64,000 nucleotides of DNA from an uncultured Verrucomicrobiota bacterium. GTDB lineage: Bacteria; Verrucomicrobiota; Verrucomicrobiia; Opitutales; Seribacteraceae. The DNA lies in the NCBI GenBank assembly GCA_902612125.1, contig CACMBV010000001.1, positions 124,001-188,000 on the forward strand, given 5' to 3'. A program made the position numbers and the translations under genes. Every line of letters starts with the position of its first letter. Position 1 is the stretch's first letter. Positions 47,064 to 56,492 of the stretch are shown here, piece by piece. The notes beneath the pieces are model-generated. The model was not told where the DNA came from, searched no databases, and saw only the letters and a list, made by a program, of their open reading frames with translations.

Positions 47064-48104
47064 TTGAAGATTTTTATCCCAGTCATCTCTCTTTTTATCT
47101 TTTGTATATTCAGTTGCACAGATTCAAGGGAACAGCCTGTCACAAAGCTTTATGAGCTAAAGGGACGAGCATTGGGCACAACCTGGACGATCAAAACACT
47201 TTCTCAAGATGAACTAGACCAAAAAGAATTACGGAAAGATATTGTGAGCCGACTTGAAGAACTAGAAAAAATCTTTTCTCATTGGAGAGCTGAGTCAGAG
47301 CTTTATCAATTTAACGCAGCCCTGACCACCACTCCAATTTCAATCCATCCGGAATTACTGGAATTACTGAGACATGCACAGTGGATGCACAAGCAAAGTG
47401 ATGGTACCTTTGATCCCACAATCGCTCCGGTTGTAAATATTTGGGGATTCGGACCGGTTGGGAAGACTCGCTCCACCCTTCCAACCGAGGATCAAATTCA
47501 GAAAGCAATGTCTTTGGCTGGCATGGAAAAACTGGAAATTTTACCCCAGGGGATGGTTCGAAAAAAAGTGACCACTCTTCAGCTTGATTTCTCCGCCTCA
47601 GCTAAGGGTGAAATCATTGATCAAATTTGCAAGCTTCTTGATCGTTGGGGATTAAAAAATTATCTTGTGGAGATCGGCGGTGAAATAAGAGCCGAGGGAA
47701 AAGGTCGAAAGGGAAAAGGTTGGGTTGTAGGTCTCGAAGATGGGAATCTCCAAAAGCCCGAAGACATGACATCCGTAACCTTGCGAAACTACGCCGTAGC
47801 CACTTCCGGTAGTTACCGACTTACCAAACCCAATCCTGATTCCAACCGCAGTGCATCCCATTTGATTGATCCCAGGACGGGTAGACCCATCGAACATTCT
47901 CTCGTTGCGGTCAATGCCTTTGCGCCAACCGCACGAGATGCGGATGCCTGGGCTACTGCCCTAATGATTTTGGGTCCTGAAGAAGGAATGAAAAAAGGAG
48001 AGGAGCTGGATATGGTCGCCCGTTTCATTACGATAGAAAATGGAAAAATGAGAACATTTCTTACCACTGCTTATCATAGACTGTATTCCATCGACATGCC
48101 TTGA
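47064..48104 (+). CDS. apbE: FAD:protein FMN transferase, lipoprotein
   Basis: 346 residues starting at TTG 47064. An N-terminal lipoprotein signal ends in IFSC. Family motifs: LGTTWTIKT, SGTFDPT-like SDGTFDPTIAPVVNIWGFGP, LQLDFSASAKGEIID, VEIGGEIRAEGKG, ATSGSYR and HLIDPRTGRP. Asp in the ARDADAWATALMILG segment binds Mg. ApbE attaches FMN covalently to a Thr of proteins such as NqrB/NqrC or RnfD/RnfG outside the membrane. None of these partners is encoded in the window, so the target must be elsewhere. It is not in an operon with the sulfatase, which ends 273 bases before it. Confidence 0.93.
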   Translation: MKIFIPVISLFIFCIFSCTDSREQPVTKLYELKGRALGTTWTIKTLSQDELDQKELRKDIVSRLEELEKIFSHWRAESELYQFNAALTTTPISIHPELLELLRHAQWMHKQSDGTFDPTIAPVVNIWGFGPVGKTRSTLPTEDQIQKAMSLAGMEKLEILPQGMVRKKVTTLQLDFSASAKGEIIDQICKLLDRWGLKNYLVEIGGEIRAEGKGRKGKGWVVGLEDGNLQKPEDMTSVTLRNYAVATSGSYRLTKPNPDSNRSASHLIDPRTGRPIEHSLVAVNAFAPTARDADAWATALMILGPEEGMKKGEELDMVARFITIENGKMRTFLTTAYHRLYSIDMP

Positions 48105-48261
48105 ATTAAGGCTGGTGAAAATATTTACTTACAATGGAAAAACCAAAAGTCGAAAAACTAAAAGTGGTTCTGGTTTGTTGAATTAGAAAGGTGTACTCCT
48201 TATAAAAAAATAAACGAATCAAAGAAATTTCCACAATTTATGTTTTTCAGAATAAATGTGA

Positions 48262-49164
48262 TTAAAGTTTCTGCCTAAGGATTTTCGGTAAATCTTCTTT
48301 AAAAGATCGAAAACGCAAGCCGAAGCGAAATTGCAATGATTCAATTTCATCAGAATCCAATGTTTTTTTTTCATAAAGCTCAAAGACCTTATCTTTAAAT
48401 CGATGAATTCCTAGCACAACAAACTTCATAAAAAATTGAGGGATGGGTATTGGCAGAGCTACAACATGGCGAGCAATTGCGATTGTTATAGTGTGTAACC
48501 CTATCGATTTCCGACCGGCAATTGAATACACACTAGACTCACCATGATTGACTAGGTGAACAACCGCTGAAGCAACATCAAAAGCATGGACGGGTTGTAA
48601 TTTTGAATCTTTTAGACCCAAAAGTGGTATCATCCTAATTCGTCGACCGAGTTTGATAAGTTGATCGATAAATTCGTTTCCAGAATCATCATATATAAGA
48701 GTAGGACGGATTGTATGTATAATGCAATCTTGTAAAAGTTCATTGAAAACTTGCTCTACTATTAACTTGGAAGAGGCATAATTTCCACGGCAAGAAAATG
48801 TGACATTATGGGAGCTTATATTCACAATACATGTAATTAACATTTTTCTTGCAATAATAGATACCGTACGAGCCATTTTAATATTAGGCCGAAAATCTGA
48901 GTTTGAAGTTGGATCTAAACCTGCAGCATGGATGAGAGCCTTTGGTGTTTTGGAAAGTCTTGGCAGTGCTTCATTCGCTAATATTAGATCAAACACAAAG
49001 ACACTAAGCATAGGGTAGTGAGCAGCAAGATTATCAATTTTATCTCTAGATTTATGTACTATTGCAACTACTTCATAACCTTCTTTGAGTAGCGTATGAC
49101 ATATATGTTGCCCCAAAAAACCGTTTGCACCTGTTATAAGAATAGGACCATCTAGATTAGTCAT
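48262..49164 (-). CDS. NAD-dependent epimerase/dehydratase (extended SDR)
   Basis: 300 residues. The start is ATG 49164 because a perfect AGGAGG lies six bases before it; upstream TTG at 49179 is less likely. The Rossmann motif TGANGFLG is at the N-terminus and the catalytic YxxxK is YASSK. It is an extended SDR acting on a nucleotide-sugar or other activated metabolite. It is encoded 11 bases after the B12/radical-SAM gene in an AT-rich island, so the two probably form one pathway. Substrate unknown. Confidence 0.88.
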   Translation of the reverse strand: MTNLDGPILITGANGFLGQHICHTLLKEGYEVVAIVHKSRDKIDNLAAHYPMLSVFVFDLILANEALPRLSKTPKALIHAAGLDPTSNSDFRPNIKMARTVSIIARKMLITCIVNISSHNVTFSCRGNYASSKLIVEQVFNELLQDCIIHTIRPTLIYDDSGNEFIDQLIKLGRRIRMIPLLGLKDSKLQPVHAFDVASAVVHLVNHGESSVYSIAGRKSIGLHTITIAIARHVVALPIPIPQFFMKFVVLGIHRFKDKVFELYEKKTLDSDEIESLQFRFGLRFRSFKEDLPKILRQKL

Positions 49165-49170
49165 AGTCAA

Positions 49171-49177
49171 CCTCCTC
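49171..49177 (-). promoter_or_regulatory. strong Shine-Dalgarno sequence of the epimerase
   Basis: Read on the minus strand the site is GAGGAGG, six bases before ATG 49164. It decides the start of the epimerase. It is the clearest ribosome-binding site in a window where most genes have none. Confidence 0.8.
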
Positions 49178-50642
49178 AAAAATAATTTCTTGCCATTTGC
49201 ATAAAATTTGCAAAGGCGTTGAGGATTAACTGTCGGTTTGTACCAGTCATTTTGAAAATACGGAGTGCTTGACGAGGACGGAGATAAAATCTTCGGACTG
49301 CCCTACGACGTAGACCTTCCAAAGTTGCAGGATCGATATTTTGATTAAGACTGTAAGCAGTTTTTGAACGATCAACATTGAAGATGATGTTTGGCTCAAC
49401 CAAACCTTTTTCAACTGCAAGTTTTCGAAGTTGCGTCCCATAATCTGGCGAGGGTGTAGCAAAGCTTGCAAGATCAATATCTAAGTTACATGCGTAATCG
49501 ATCGTTTCATTTATCCCTGCTAATTTCTCACCAGGTAATCCCAAAATGAAGTAGCCAATGACTGAAATTCCTTCAGCTCGAAGTGAATTAATTCGAGTTT
49601 CAGTCAGTTCTCGATTTTTTTTAGCCTTAAGAGTTGCTAAAACATCATCGTTTGCGGTTTCAATACCTATCAGAACAGAATGACAGCCTGCACGGCGCAT
49701 TGCAGAAATAAGCATATCATCCAAAGTATCTGCCCTACTGTTACAAAACCAAGTAATATTAGGACCTTCTTTTTCAAGAAGTTCACATAATCGAAGTAGG
49801 TTTTTGCGAGATGCCTCCATTAATTGATCTCGAAACATTATCTCTCTAACTCCTAATTCGTAGAGATATTGAATCTCGCGGTGAATTTCCTCTGCAGGAC
49901 GAGTTCTCCAGTCTACTGAAGATTGGCTACAAAACCCACACATAAAAGGACATCCAACAGCCCCTAGTATAGTTGCCACTGGTAAGCGTCGGTTCAGAGG
50001 CTGGCGATAGTTTTTAATGGGCAATTGTTCATGGTGAGGCATTCCCACAGTGAAATTTTTATTTCGCTTTAAAGGAATACCCTTTCGTATGCCATGAGGT
50101 GTTCTTACTATCCAATTATTCGGAGCATTAGTATTAGTTGTCTCGTTGTCCCAGTTTTTTAAAACATCAATTAGATTAGTTGTTGTAAAATCTAGCAAGA
50201 TGCCATCAATATCTTCACATTCGGAGAGTGCTAAATCGCCGTGTTCCTTACCGAAGTCTGCAATTATTATAAGTTTTGTATGGGTAAATCGTTTTTTTAA
50301 ATTTCTAAAAACCGCCTTATCGTGATGCCATGTAAGTGAACTAGTTAAAGAGATAATGAAATCAAAATTTTTATGAGATTCAAGGTATTTTAAAAGTGCA
50401 TGCTCATTAAGTTTTTCACCAACACAATCCGAGATCGTAACATGAAAATTGTGGCCTAATGAGGCTGATAATATAAGGGTGTCAACTGGTGCCCATACAT
50501 AAGATCCTTTTGAACTAAATGTGTGATAAAGGTCTCTGAAAACTATTCGCTCTGCAGGTGGATTTAAAAGAAGTACTTTTGGTATGTGAAATCTGGAATT
50601 TAATACACACTTATCATGAGTTTTTGAAACAGGGGCTATCAT
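49176..50642 (-). CDS. B12-binding radical SAM protein
   Basis: 488 residues. Residues about 20-165 are a cobalamin-binding-like Rossmann domain without the DxHxxG motif. The radical SAM domain has the cluster Cys231, Cys235 and Cys238 in CPFMCGFC, preceded by VATILGAVG. The downstream EIMFRDQLMEAS and SVLIGIETANDDVL strands fit the class B/HpnP/elongator-like group. Such enzymes methylate or rearrange unactivated carbons, often in lipid, cofactor or natural-product pathways. Its only partner is the SDR that follows 11 bases later. Base composition is clearly more AT-rich than that of the neighbouring sulfatases, which suggests acquisition by transfer. Confidence 0.9.
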   Translation of the reverse strand: MIAPVSKTHDKCVLNSRFHIPKVLLLNPPAERIVFRDLYHTFSSKGSYVWAPVDTLILSASLGHNFHVTISDCVGEKLNEHALLKYLESHKNFDFIISLTSSLTWHHDKAVFRNLKKRFTHTKLIIIADFGKEHGDLALSECEDIDGILLDFTTTNLIDVLKNWDNETTNTNAPNNWIVRTPHGIRKGIPLKRNKNFTVGMPHHEQLPIKNYRQPLNRRLPVATILGAVGCPFMCGFCSQSSVDWRTRPAEEIHREIQYLYELGVREIMFRDQLMEASRKNLLRLCELLEKEGPNITWFCNSRADTLDDMLISAMRRAGCHSVLIGIETANDDVLATLKAKKNRELTETRINSLRAEGISVIGYFILGLPGEKLAGINETIDYACNLDIDLASFATPSPDYGTQLRKLAVEKGLVEPNIIFNVDRSKTAYSLNQNIDPATLEGLRRRAVRRFYLRPRQALRIFKMTGTNRQLILNAFANFMQMARNYF

Positions 50643-51804
50643 AAATTAATATGTCTTTCATATATACTACTAAAGCTTTTCAGGTTACAAGTAATCATTT
50701 TATTGATTTAGTTCTATATGGGACAGTGTTAGACGATTACTATTATGCAAAAAAACCTTATAAATAAAAGATCTCCAATATTAAGGCTTCCCCAATATTA
50801 AATCTTCCAGATTTTTAATACTTGTACTAATCAAGGTTTTTAAACAATAAAAAATGAGAATTTTTTAGATTCATTTGATCAAATTCTCATTCTCACCTTA
50901 AGCTATTGCATCGAATTCGAGAATCATGATTTAATTCATAATCGTGATGATGAAAAAAATGAAACTTAAACAAATCATAACTACCTTGGAATTTTTGGCA
51001 AATTAGATAATGGGAAGAACGCCCGTAATAATTCAGGGGCTTTGCAACAAGGGATAGCCTGAATCAAAAAAAGTAATAAATCAGTTGAAGTCTATAATGG
51101 AGAAAAGGGCTTTCTTTTTCAGCTACTGCATCTTTGAATTTAGTCTAAATTTGCCTAGTCAAATGCTTAAAGATCGAGGCGAAAAGTCCAAAGTCTATAG
51201 ATTTAGAAAAGCTGAAACAGATTTGATCGAAAACTTAACGAAAAACACAGAGATTAATAACATCGGTTTTTACTCGGGATTTAAGGATAATATATGTGGT
51301 GTCCAAACTTTAAGAATTAAAGATTTATGTTCCTTTCTCGCCCTTGCTAACAAAGTCATAGACAGATAATTAACCATTTTCACGAATGGAGAAAAGAGTT
51401 CTCCTCAAAAGAACTTTCGATTATCATAAAGAATTACAGAATTCAATTGCTCGAAGAGAAAATGGCTACCCCATGAACATTCATCTAAATGATGATAATT
51501 TCTAGCTCTTCAATTCTTCATATTATATTATTAACCTATAAAAATGCCCTAATCTGTTTCTAACGACTTCTTTTATCGTGCTTCTGTATCTATTTGAGAT
51601 AGAGATCTCATAATTAAAATCTGCATTCAAAACGGAATATCTGGAAAACTTCAAAAAGAATGCTTTGATAGTTATTCACCCAATGCAAAGAATTGTTTTA
51701 AGAAAGATATAAAAAAACTTTTTTATGAGTCAGCAGAAAGTTGAAACGAAACTAAAAATTTTTTGGCTAGCCAAAACTAAAACAGTGCTAGGTAAGCTAT
51801 CTAC
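50643..51804. other. AT-rich stretch without a convincing gene
   Basis: About 1.2 kb between the radical SAM gene and the next sulfatase, markedly AT-rich by eye. The longest frame (51085-51369, plus, 94 codons, with FSLNLPSQMLKDRGEKSKVY) has no recognisable motif, no ribosome-binding site and no partner. It could be a small unknown gene or chance. The left part must contain the promoter of the minus-strand radical SAM gene. Confidence 0.45.
51085..51369 (+). CDS. questionable 94-residue ORF, unknown
   Basis: The frame opens with ATG and ends in TAA in the middle of the AT-rich gene-poor stretch. The translation is mixed polar and hydrophobic with no signal peptide or recognisable family. 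I cannot tell a real small protein from a chance frame; the absence of a Shine-Dalgarno sequence does not decide it, because most genes here lack one. Confidence 0.2.
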   Translation: MKSIMEKRAFFFSYCIFEFSLNLPSQMLKDRGEKSKVYRFRKAETDLIENLTKNTEINNIGFYSGFKDNICGVQTLRIKDLCSFLALANKVIDR

Positions 51805-51834
51805 TTGCAAGAAATCCTTCCCCCAAAATAAGAT
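51805..51834 (+). promoter_or_regulatory. promoter-like site before the 693-residue sulfatase
   Basis: TTGCAA (51805-51810), an 18-base spacer and TAAGAT (51829-51834), each 4/6 to sigma70 consensus. The -10 element ends six bases before the ATG at 51841, the same near-leaderless layout seen before the rhodopsin and first DUF1552 genes. The region is AT-rich, so a chance match is possible. Confidence 0.3.
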
Positions 51835-51840
51835 TCATAA

Positions 51841-53922
51841 ATGACGAATTTCTGGCTTTTCTTTCTTTTTCCAATCCTTGGCAATTCCCAAATTTCAGAC
51901 CGGCCCAATGTGATCTTGTTTATGGCCGATGATATGGGCATGGGGGACAGTTCGGCTTATCAGTTTTTCACCAAGAATTCCGATTCACAACAGATTCATA
52001 CACCAGCCATGGAAAGACTGGCGAACATGGGAATGCTTTTCACCGATGCCCATACCCCATCTTCCCGGTGCACGCCGACACGATACGGATTACTCACTGG
52101 ACGATACCCTTGGCGTGCCCGAATGAAACACTGGGTGCTTTTTGGGGTACAGGGAGATCCACTGATTGAAGAAGACCGTCCTACCCTGGCTACTCTCTTT
52201 CGTTCCTGCGGTTATGCAACTGCGATGGTGGGTAAATGGCACCTTGGCCTGCGGTATACCCGATCTGATGGAAAACCGGCTGCCGGTTGGGCTGATGCAG
52301 ACCTGACCAAAGATGTTTTCGACGGACCCTGTGACCATGGCTTTGATTATGCCCGTTTTACCTCACGCTCCCATGGAACTTCCGGCCCTGATGCTGGTAC
52401 GACCGGTCCACGAATGGGTAAAAATAAAAAAGGGGACCGCAACACCTCCTGTCAGACAATTGGTCCCGGTCACATTCATAATCGCAGAATCATTGCAGCG
52501 ACCGGCAAAGGTAAACAGCTGACAAACACAGGAGATTTAGCCTATGATCTCCACTCCCTGGGTAGTCGTCATTCGGACCATGCGATGGAATTCCTTACCC
52601 AGCATTTACGAAACCGCGAGACCTCCTTTGACCCTTTCTTTCTCTACTACCCCAGTAATTCCAATCACGGCCCCTACACGGTGGACAAGGAAATTGGGGA
52701 GAATAAGATTAAGGGAGCCGGCAGGATGATTTCGGGCGACCCTGCATCCCTACGCCTCGATTACATTTATGAAAACGATGTGGCATTGGGGAGAATGCTG
52801 GATTTCCTTGAAAAAACTACGGATCCAAGACGCCCCAGCCGGAAACTTATTGAAAACACCATTGTCATTTTCACCTCGGATAATGGTGCGGAAGTAAACA
52901 CAAAAACCGCCACAGGTCCTGTTCGAAGTAACAAAGGTAGTTGTTATGAAGGCGGGCACCGTGTTCCCTTTATCGTAGCCTGGTCCGAAGGGAAGATCGG
53001 CAACGGGGATCAACGAAGTCCTGGAACAAGAAGCGATCAATTAATTGGTTTACAAGACTTGTACGCTACTTTCTCAAGTATACTTAGCAAACCCCTTCCC
53101 AATCTAAGGGCTGGTCAGAGGGGTGCTGAAGACAGTTACAACATCCTTCCGGCATGGGAGGGAAAAACATTACCCCAACGCCCCATGTTCTACAACGACC
53201 ATAAGGAGGCGAACAACGGAGCTGCCTGTGCGATGCGGATCGACAACCCGATCGTGGAAGGAAAACCGATCAAGGGTAAATGGAAAATTTTTTTTGATGA
53301 TTCTCTTTCGAGGTTTGGTAAAGCTATCCCCATCGAACTCTTTGAATTATCTTCGGATCCAATGGAATCCAGGAATCATATCAACGAAAAGGGACTAAAG
53401 CCTCTAGTCCAAGAATTGAGTTCCATTGCCCTGCTCCATCGGAATACGGGAGGTCATCGATTTGTCGAATTTTCCCCAGAAAAGCGTTTCGAATTTGATT
53501 GGAGAAAACCATTACCCGTGCCCGCTCCGCTCACCTTTTTTGTCTCCACCAAAGGAGGAGATGGAATCCGCGATGCAGAAGGACTTGGAATAGAAGGTAA
53601 GGACTCTGCCCGGGTGGATCCCGGGGAAGCCTTTGCCTTTCGTTTTGAATCGGATGTGCTCATCGAATCCATTGGCTTAACTGCCGGCAAGGAGGGATCA
53701 TGTGGCGGCTCCCTGCGGATGGGGAACCGATCAGTGCTCGCAATTTATTGTACGGATGCTGATAATGACGCCAAGGACCAACAGGGAATTATCAGCGATC
53801 TTGGTGTTCTAAAAAAGGGGGAAATGCTCATTCTTGACCCAAACCCTCACTGGGGAGTGGAAGTTCCGGGCAGCTGGAAATTACAATCCCTCGCCGTCCG
53901 ACCCATCAAAGAATTACAATGA
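51841..53922 (+). CDS. secreted S1-type sulfatase with extra C-terminal beta domain
   Basis: 693 residues with a signal peptide (about 1-18). The Asp pair is in FMADDMGMGD and the formylglycine motif CTPTR at 77-81; GKWHLGLRYTRSDG and FTSDNGAEVNTKTA follow. It belongs to the arylsulfatase A-like group. After about residue 555 a further 130-residue beta-rich domain (APLTFFVSTKGGDGIRDAEG onward, ending RPIKELQ) is appended; I do not recognise it, but it could bind glycan. The gene stands alone, with 313 empty bases after it. Confidence 0.92.
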   Translation: MTNFWLFFLFPILGNSQISDRPNVILFMADDMGMGDSSAYQFFTKNSDSQQIHTPAMERLANMGMLFTDAHTPSSRCTPTRYGLLTGRYPWRARMKHWVLFGVQGDPLIEEDRPTLATLFRSCGYATAMVGKWHLGLRYTRSDGKPAAGWADADLTKDVFDGPCDHGFDYARFTSRSHGTSGPDAGTTGPRMGKNKKGDRNTSCQTIGPGHIHNRRIIAATGKGKQLTNTGDLAYDLHSLGSRHSDHAMEFLTQHLRNRETSFDPFFLYYPSNSNHGPYTVDKEIGENKIKGAGRMISGDPASLRLDYIYENDVALGRMLDFLEKTTDPRRPSRKLIENTIVIFTSDNGAEVNTKTATGPVRSNKGSCYEGGHRVPFIVAWSEGKIGNGDQRSPGTRSDQLIGLQDLYATFSSILSKPLPNLRAGQRGAEDSYNILPAWEGKTLPQRPMFYNDHKEANNGAACAMRIDNPIVEGKPIKGKWKIFFDDSLSRFGKAIPIELFELSSDPMESRNHINEKGLKPLVQELSSIALLHRNTGGHRFVEFSPEKRFEFDWRKPLPVPAPLTFFVSTKGGDGIRDAEGLGIEGKDSARVDPGEAFAFRFESDVLIESIGLTAGKEGSCGGSLRMGNRSVLAIYCTDADNDAKDQQGIISDLGVLKKGEMLILDPNPHWGVEVPGSWKLQSLAVRPIKELQ

Positions 53923-54235
53923 AAAGTTCATTTCTTCTATGATTCCTGATCAGTCATCTGCTTCCTTGGGGTAAAAAGCCAGTGTGGTTTATATTCAAGT
54001 GACAGATAGAAAAGAAAAAAAGTCTTCGCCATTTCTTGCAGGTTGGAGAACGAAGCAGGTGAGAACCAAGAGGAATGAAAGCCCAATTATACCGGAATCA
54101 GGTCTTGACTACCAAGATTGAACAAAGTACGAAAAGGCAAATTTTCAAATGCCAATGAGCCTGAGGAAAGGGGTTTGAGCAAGCTTGGATTGATGGACAT
54201 GGAAGGAAAGTTCTGATAGGCGGACGCTGCTTAAA
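53923..54235. other. gap without a gene
   Basis: 313 bases between the large sulfatase and the ankyrin-acyltransferase. I see no reading frame with protein-like content and no clear terminator. The promoter of the acyltransferase must lie at its right end. Confidence 0.5.
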
Positions 54236-55858
54236 TTGAATCAAATACGATATCACGACCTCGATGCTCTTCGAGCTTTTGCCATGCTGCTGGGCATCGT
54301 CCTCCATGGATTGCTTTCTTTTATCCCCATTCCCATATGGCCGGTTCAGGATAATGATCAATCGGAGATATACATGATTCCACTTATGTTCATCCATGGA
54401 TTCAGGATGTCTCTCTTTTTCTTCGTCAGCGGTCTTTTTACTAGGATGATATGGCAAAAAAAAGGCACTCTCGGTTTATTACAAAACAGGGCCAAGCGGA
54501 TTGTCTTACCCTTTTTAATATTCGGAGCCTTACTCTTCCCCGTCCTAAATAACATGGGAACTTTTTTGATTACAGGGAAGAGTCATAAGGGAATCGAAAA
54601 AACCATTATTATAAATCCTGAATATCAAGTTCCGAATGATCTTGGTGGAGCTGCTCGAAAAGGAAATTTAAAGGAAATCAGGGGGTGGCTTCAAAAAGAT
54701 GAAGACATCAATGGAAAGTATGATAAGGGCTTAACCCCACTTCATTGGGCGGCAGTCATGAATCAAGTGGATGCAATCAAACTACTTGCGGACAAGGGGG
54801 CAAACTTGAATTCGAGGGATGGACACCAATCAACCCCGCTATTGGTGGCGACTTTTTTTGGCCAGACAGAATCGGTTAAAACCCTGCTTGAAATCGGGGC
54901 AAACCCAAAGCTCAAAAACAAAGATGGTGCTCTTCCCGAGCAAGCCATGATGGCGAATCGAGCAATTACCGAATGGGTGGCAAAGGATATTTTACAAATT
55001 CCTTTTAACTGGACTAAAATTAGTAAGGGAAGAAACCAGGTCAGAGAATTACTCGCCACGGATATTGCCTCCTTCGAAGAAAAGACCGGTTGGTTCGCTC
55101 GTAATTATTTTATGTTTGGTCAATTCTGTACCCATCATCTCTGGTTCCTCTATGATTTAATTTATCTCACCGTAGGCTTTATTTTACTCGCCTGGATCCT
55201 AAATTTTTTACCTGACTTAGGATTAACCAAATGGCTTGCTGAATCTTCTCTACGGCTCTTATGGTTAATCCCCTTAACCTTCTTGGCTCAATTCTACATG
55301 GGTAATGGAGACGATGGGGTATTTGGCCCGTCGACTGCAGTCTTTCTGCAGCCTGACTGGATTAAGTTGGGGTATTATGCGGTCTTCTTTGGCTACGGTA
55401 CAATCTGCTTTCCCCACAGGGGATTCCATGAAAAAGTAGGCCGCTTCTGGCCGGTCTGCCTTGCTTTCGCCACCCTTCTTTTTCTTGTCGCTTTGTTAAT
55501 AATCGAAGAAAAAGACCACTCGTGGAATTATGAATTAATCTCCCTTTGCTCAGCCTTCTTTGCATGGCTGATGATTTTTGGTCTGATGGGTCTGTTCCGT
55601 AAATGGTTCTCGAAAGAGAATTCAAATATTCGTTTTGTTTCTGATTCCTCCTACTGGCTCTACATTGCCCACCTGCCCCTGATACAAATAATACAATTCT
55701 GGGTAGCAGACTGGTCATTCCCCGGCCTGATTAAGCTTATCTTCGTCTGCATGATCACAACCGTTTTATTACTGCTTTCTTACAAATACTTTATCCGTTA
55801 CACCGTCATCGGAACTTTATTGAATGGCAAAAGATATAAAACCCATGAAGCAAGCTGA
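54236..55858 (+). CDS. membrane acyltransferase (OpgC/acyltransferase-3-like) with inserted ankyrin repeats
   Basis: 540 residues from TTG 54236, the only start that keeps the conserved RYHDLDALRAFAMLLGIVLH. This first helix with the His24 candidate, FFFVSGLF (61-68) and RAKRIVLPF (85-93) mark the acyltransferase-3 family, as in OpgC-like succinyl/acetyl transferases. Between the third and fourth membrane segments, residues 134-255 form three to four ankyrin repeats (GLTPLHWAAVMNQVDAIKLL, STPLLVATFFGQTESVKTLL). Membrane helices resume at about 291 and run to the C-terminus, ending in a typical YWLYIAHLPLI helix. The family O-acylates surface glycans; the ankyrin insert probably binds a partner protein. 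The next gene overlaps its 3' end. Confidence 0.88.
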   Translation: MNQIRYHDLDALRAFAMLLGIVLHGLLSFIPIPIWPVQDNDQSEIYMIPLMFIHGFRMSLFFFVSGLFTRMIWQKKGTLGLLQNRAKRIVLPFLIFGALLFPVLNNMGTFLITGKSHKGIEKTIIINPEYQVPNDLGGAARKGNLKEIRGWLQKDEDINGKYDKGLTPLHWAAVMNQVDAIKLLADKGANLNSRDGHQSTPLLVATFFGQTESVKTLLEIGANPKLKNKDGALPEQAMMANRAITEWVAKDILQIPFNWTKISKGRNQVRELLATDIASFEEKTGWFARNYFMFGQFCTHHLWFLYDLIYLTVGFILLAWILNFLPDLGLTKWLAESSLRLLWLIPLTFLAQFYMGNGDDGVFGPSTAVFLQPDWIKLGYYAVFFGYGTICFPHRGFHEKVGRFWPVCLAFATLLFLVALLIIEEKDHSWNYELISLCSAFFAWLMIFGLMGLFRKWFSKENSNIRFVSDSSYWLYIAHLPLIQIIQFWVADWSFPGLIKLIFVCMITTVLLLLSYKYFIRYTVIGTLLNGKRYKTHEAS

Positions 55859-56468
55859 ATCACTTTCCAGCAAAGCTTATCTATGGCTCGGGCTTTTCTT
55901 TAGCGTATTCATTTGGTCAGGCATTGAACCAAAAGATCGACTGACCTGGGTATTGGAAGCAGGACCGGCGATTATTGGTCTTTGGGTTGTGGCCAAAACC
56001 CGTTCATCCTTCCCCCTCACTCCCTTACTCTACTTTTGGATTCTGCTCCACTGTATTGTTCTCATGGTGGGAGCAAAATATACCTATGCCGAAGTTCCTT
56101 TGTTTGACTGGATTAGTGAGTTCTTTGGGTGGGAAAGAAACAACTATGATAAAGTCGGCCACTTAATGCAGGGATTGGTACCCGCACTGATTACCAGAGA
56201 GATTCTCCTGCGTAAGAAGGTGGTAATTCCGGATGGATGGCGAAATTTTATCATTATATCCATCTGTTTGGCATTCAGTGCCTTTTATGAATTAATCGAA
56301 TGGTGGGCAGCTCTGCTGATCGGAGAAGATGCGGATGCCTTCCTTGGTACCCAAGGATATGTATGGGATACGCAGTCCGATATGGCTCTCGCCCTTCTGG
56401 GTTCGGTTTTATCGATCTTGTTTTTGCGAAAAAGTCATGATCTTCAACTCAAGGCGTTGCTTAAGTAA
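55845..56468 (+). CDS. YjdF/DUF2238-like membrane protein
   Basis: 207 residues from ATG 55845 (ATG 55824 would add seven). Five or six membrane helices are visible. Motifs of the DUF2238/YjdF family are present: NNYDKVGHLMQGLVPAL, SAFYELIEWW and VWDTQSDMALALLG, rich in conserved Asp, Glu and His within the membrane. Function unknown. It overlaps the ankyrin-acyltransferase by 14 bases, so it is translated from the same message. Confidence 0.85.
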   Translation: MKQAESLSSKAYLWLGLFFSVFIWSGIEPKDRLTWVLEAGPAIIGLWVVAKTRSSFPLTPLLYFWILLHCIVLMVGAKYTYAEVPLFDWISEFFGWERNNYDKVGHLMQGLVPALITREILLRKKVVIPDGWRNFIIISICLAFSAFYELIEWWAALLIGEDADAFLGTQGYVWDTQSDMALALLGSVLSILFLRKSHDLQLKALLK

Positions 56469-56492
56469 AAAACAAGCCTCATACTACCTTGG

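Noticed and set aside
47064-48104. Link of ApbE to a Na+-NQR or Rnf complex next door
   Set aside because: No nqr or rnf gene is present in the window.
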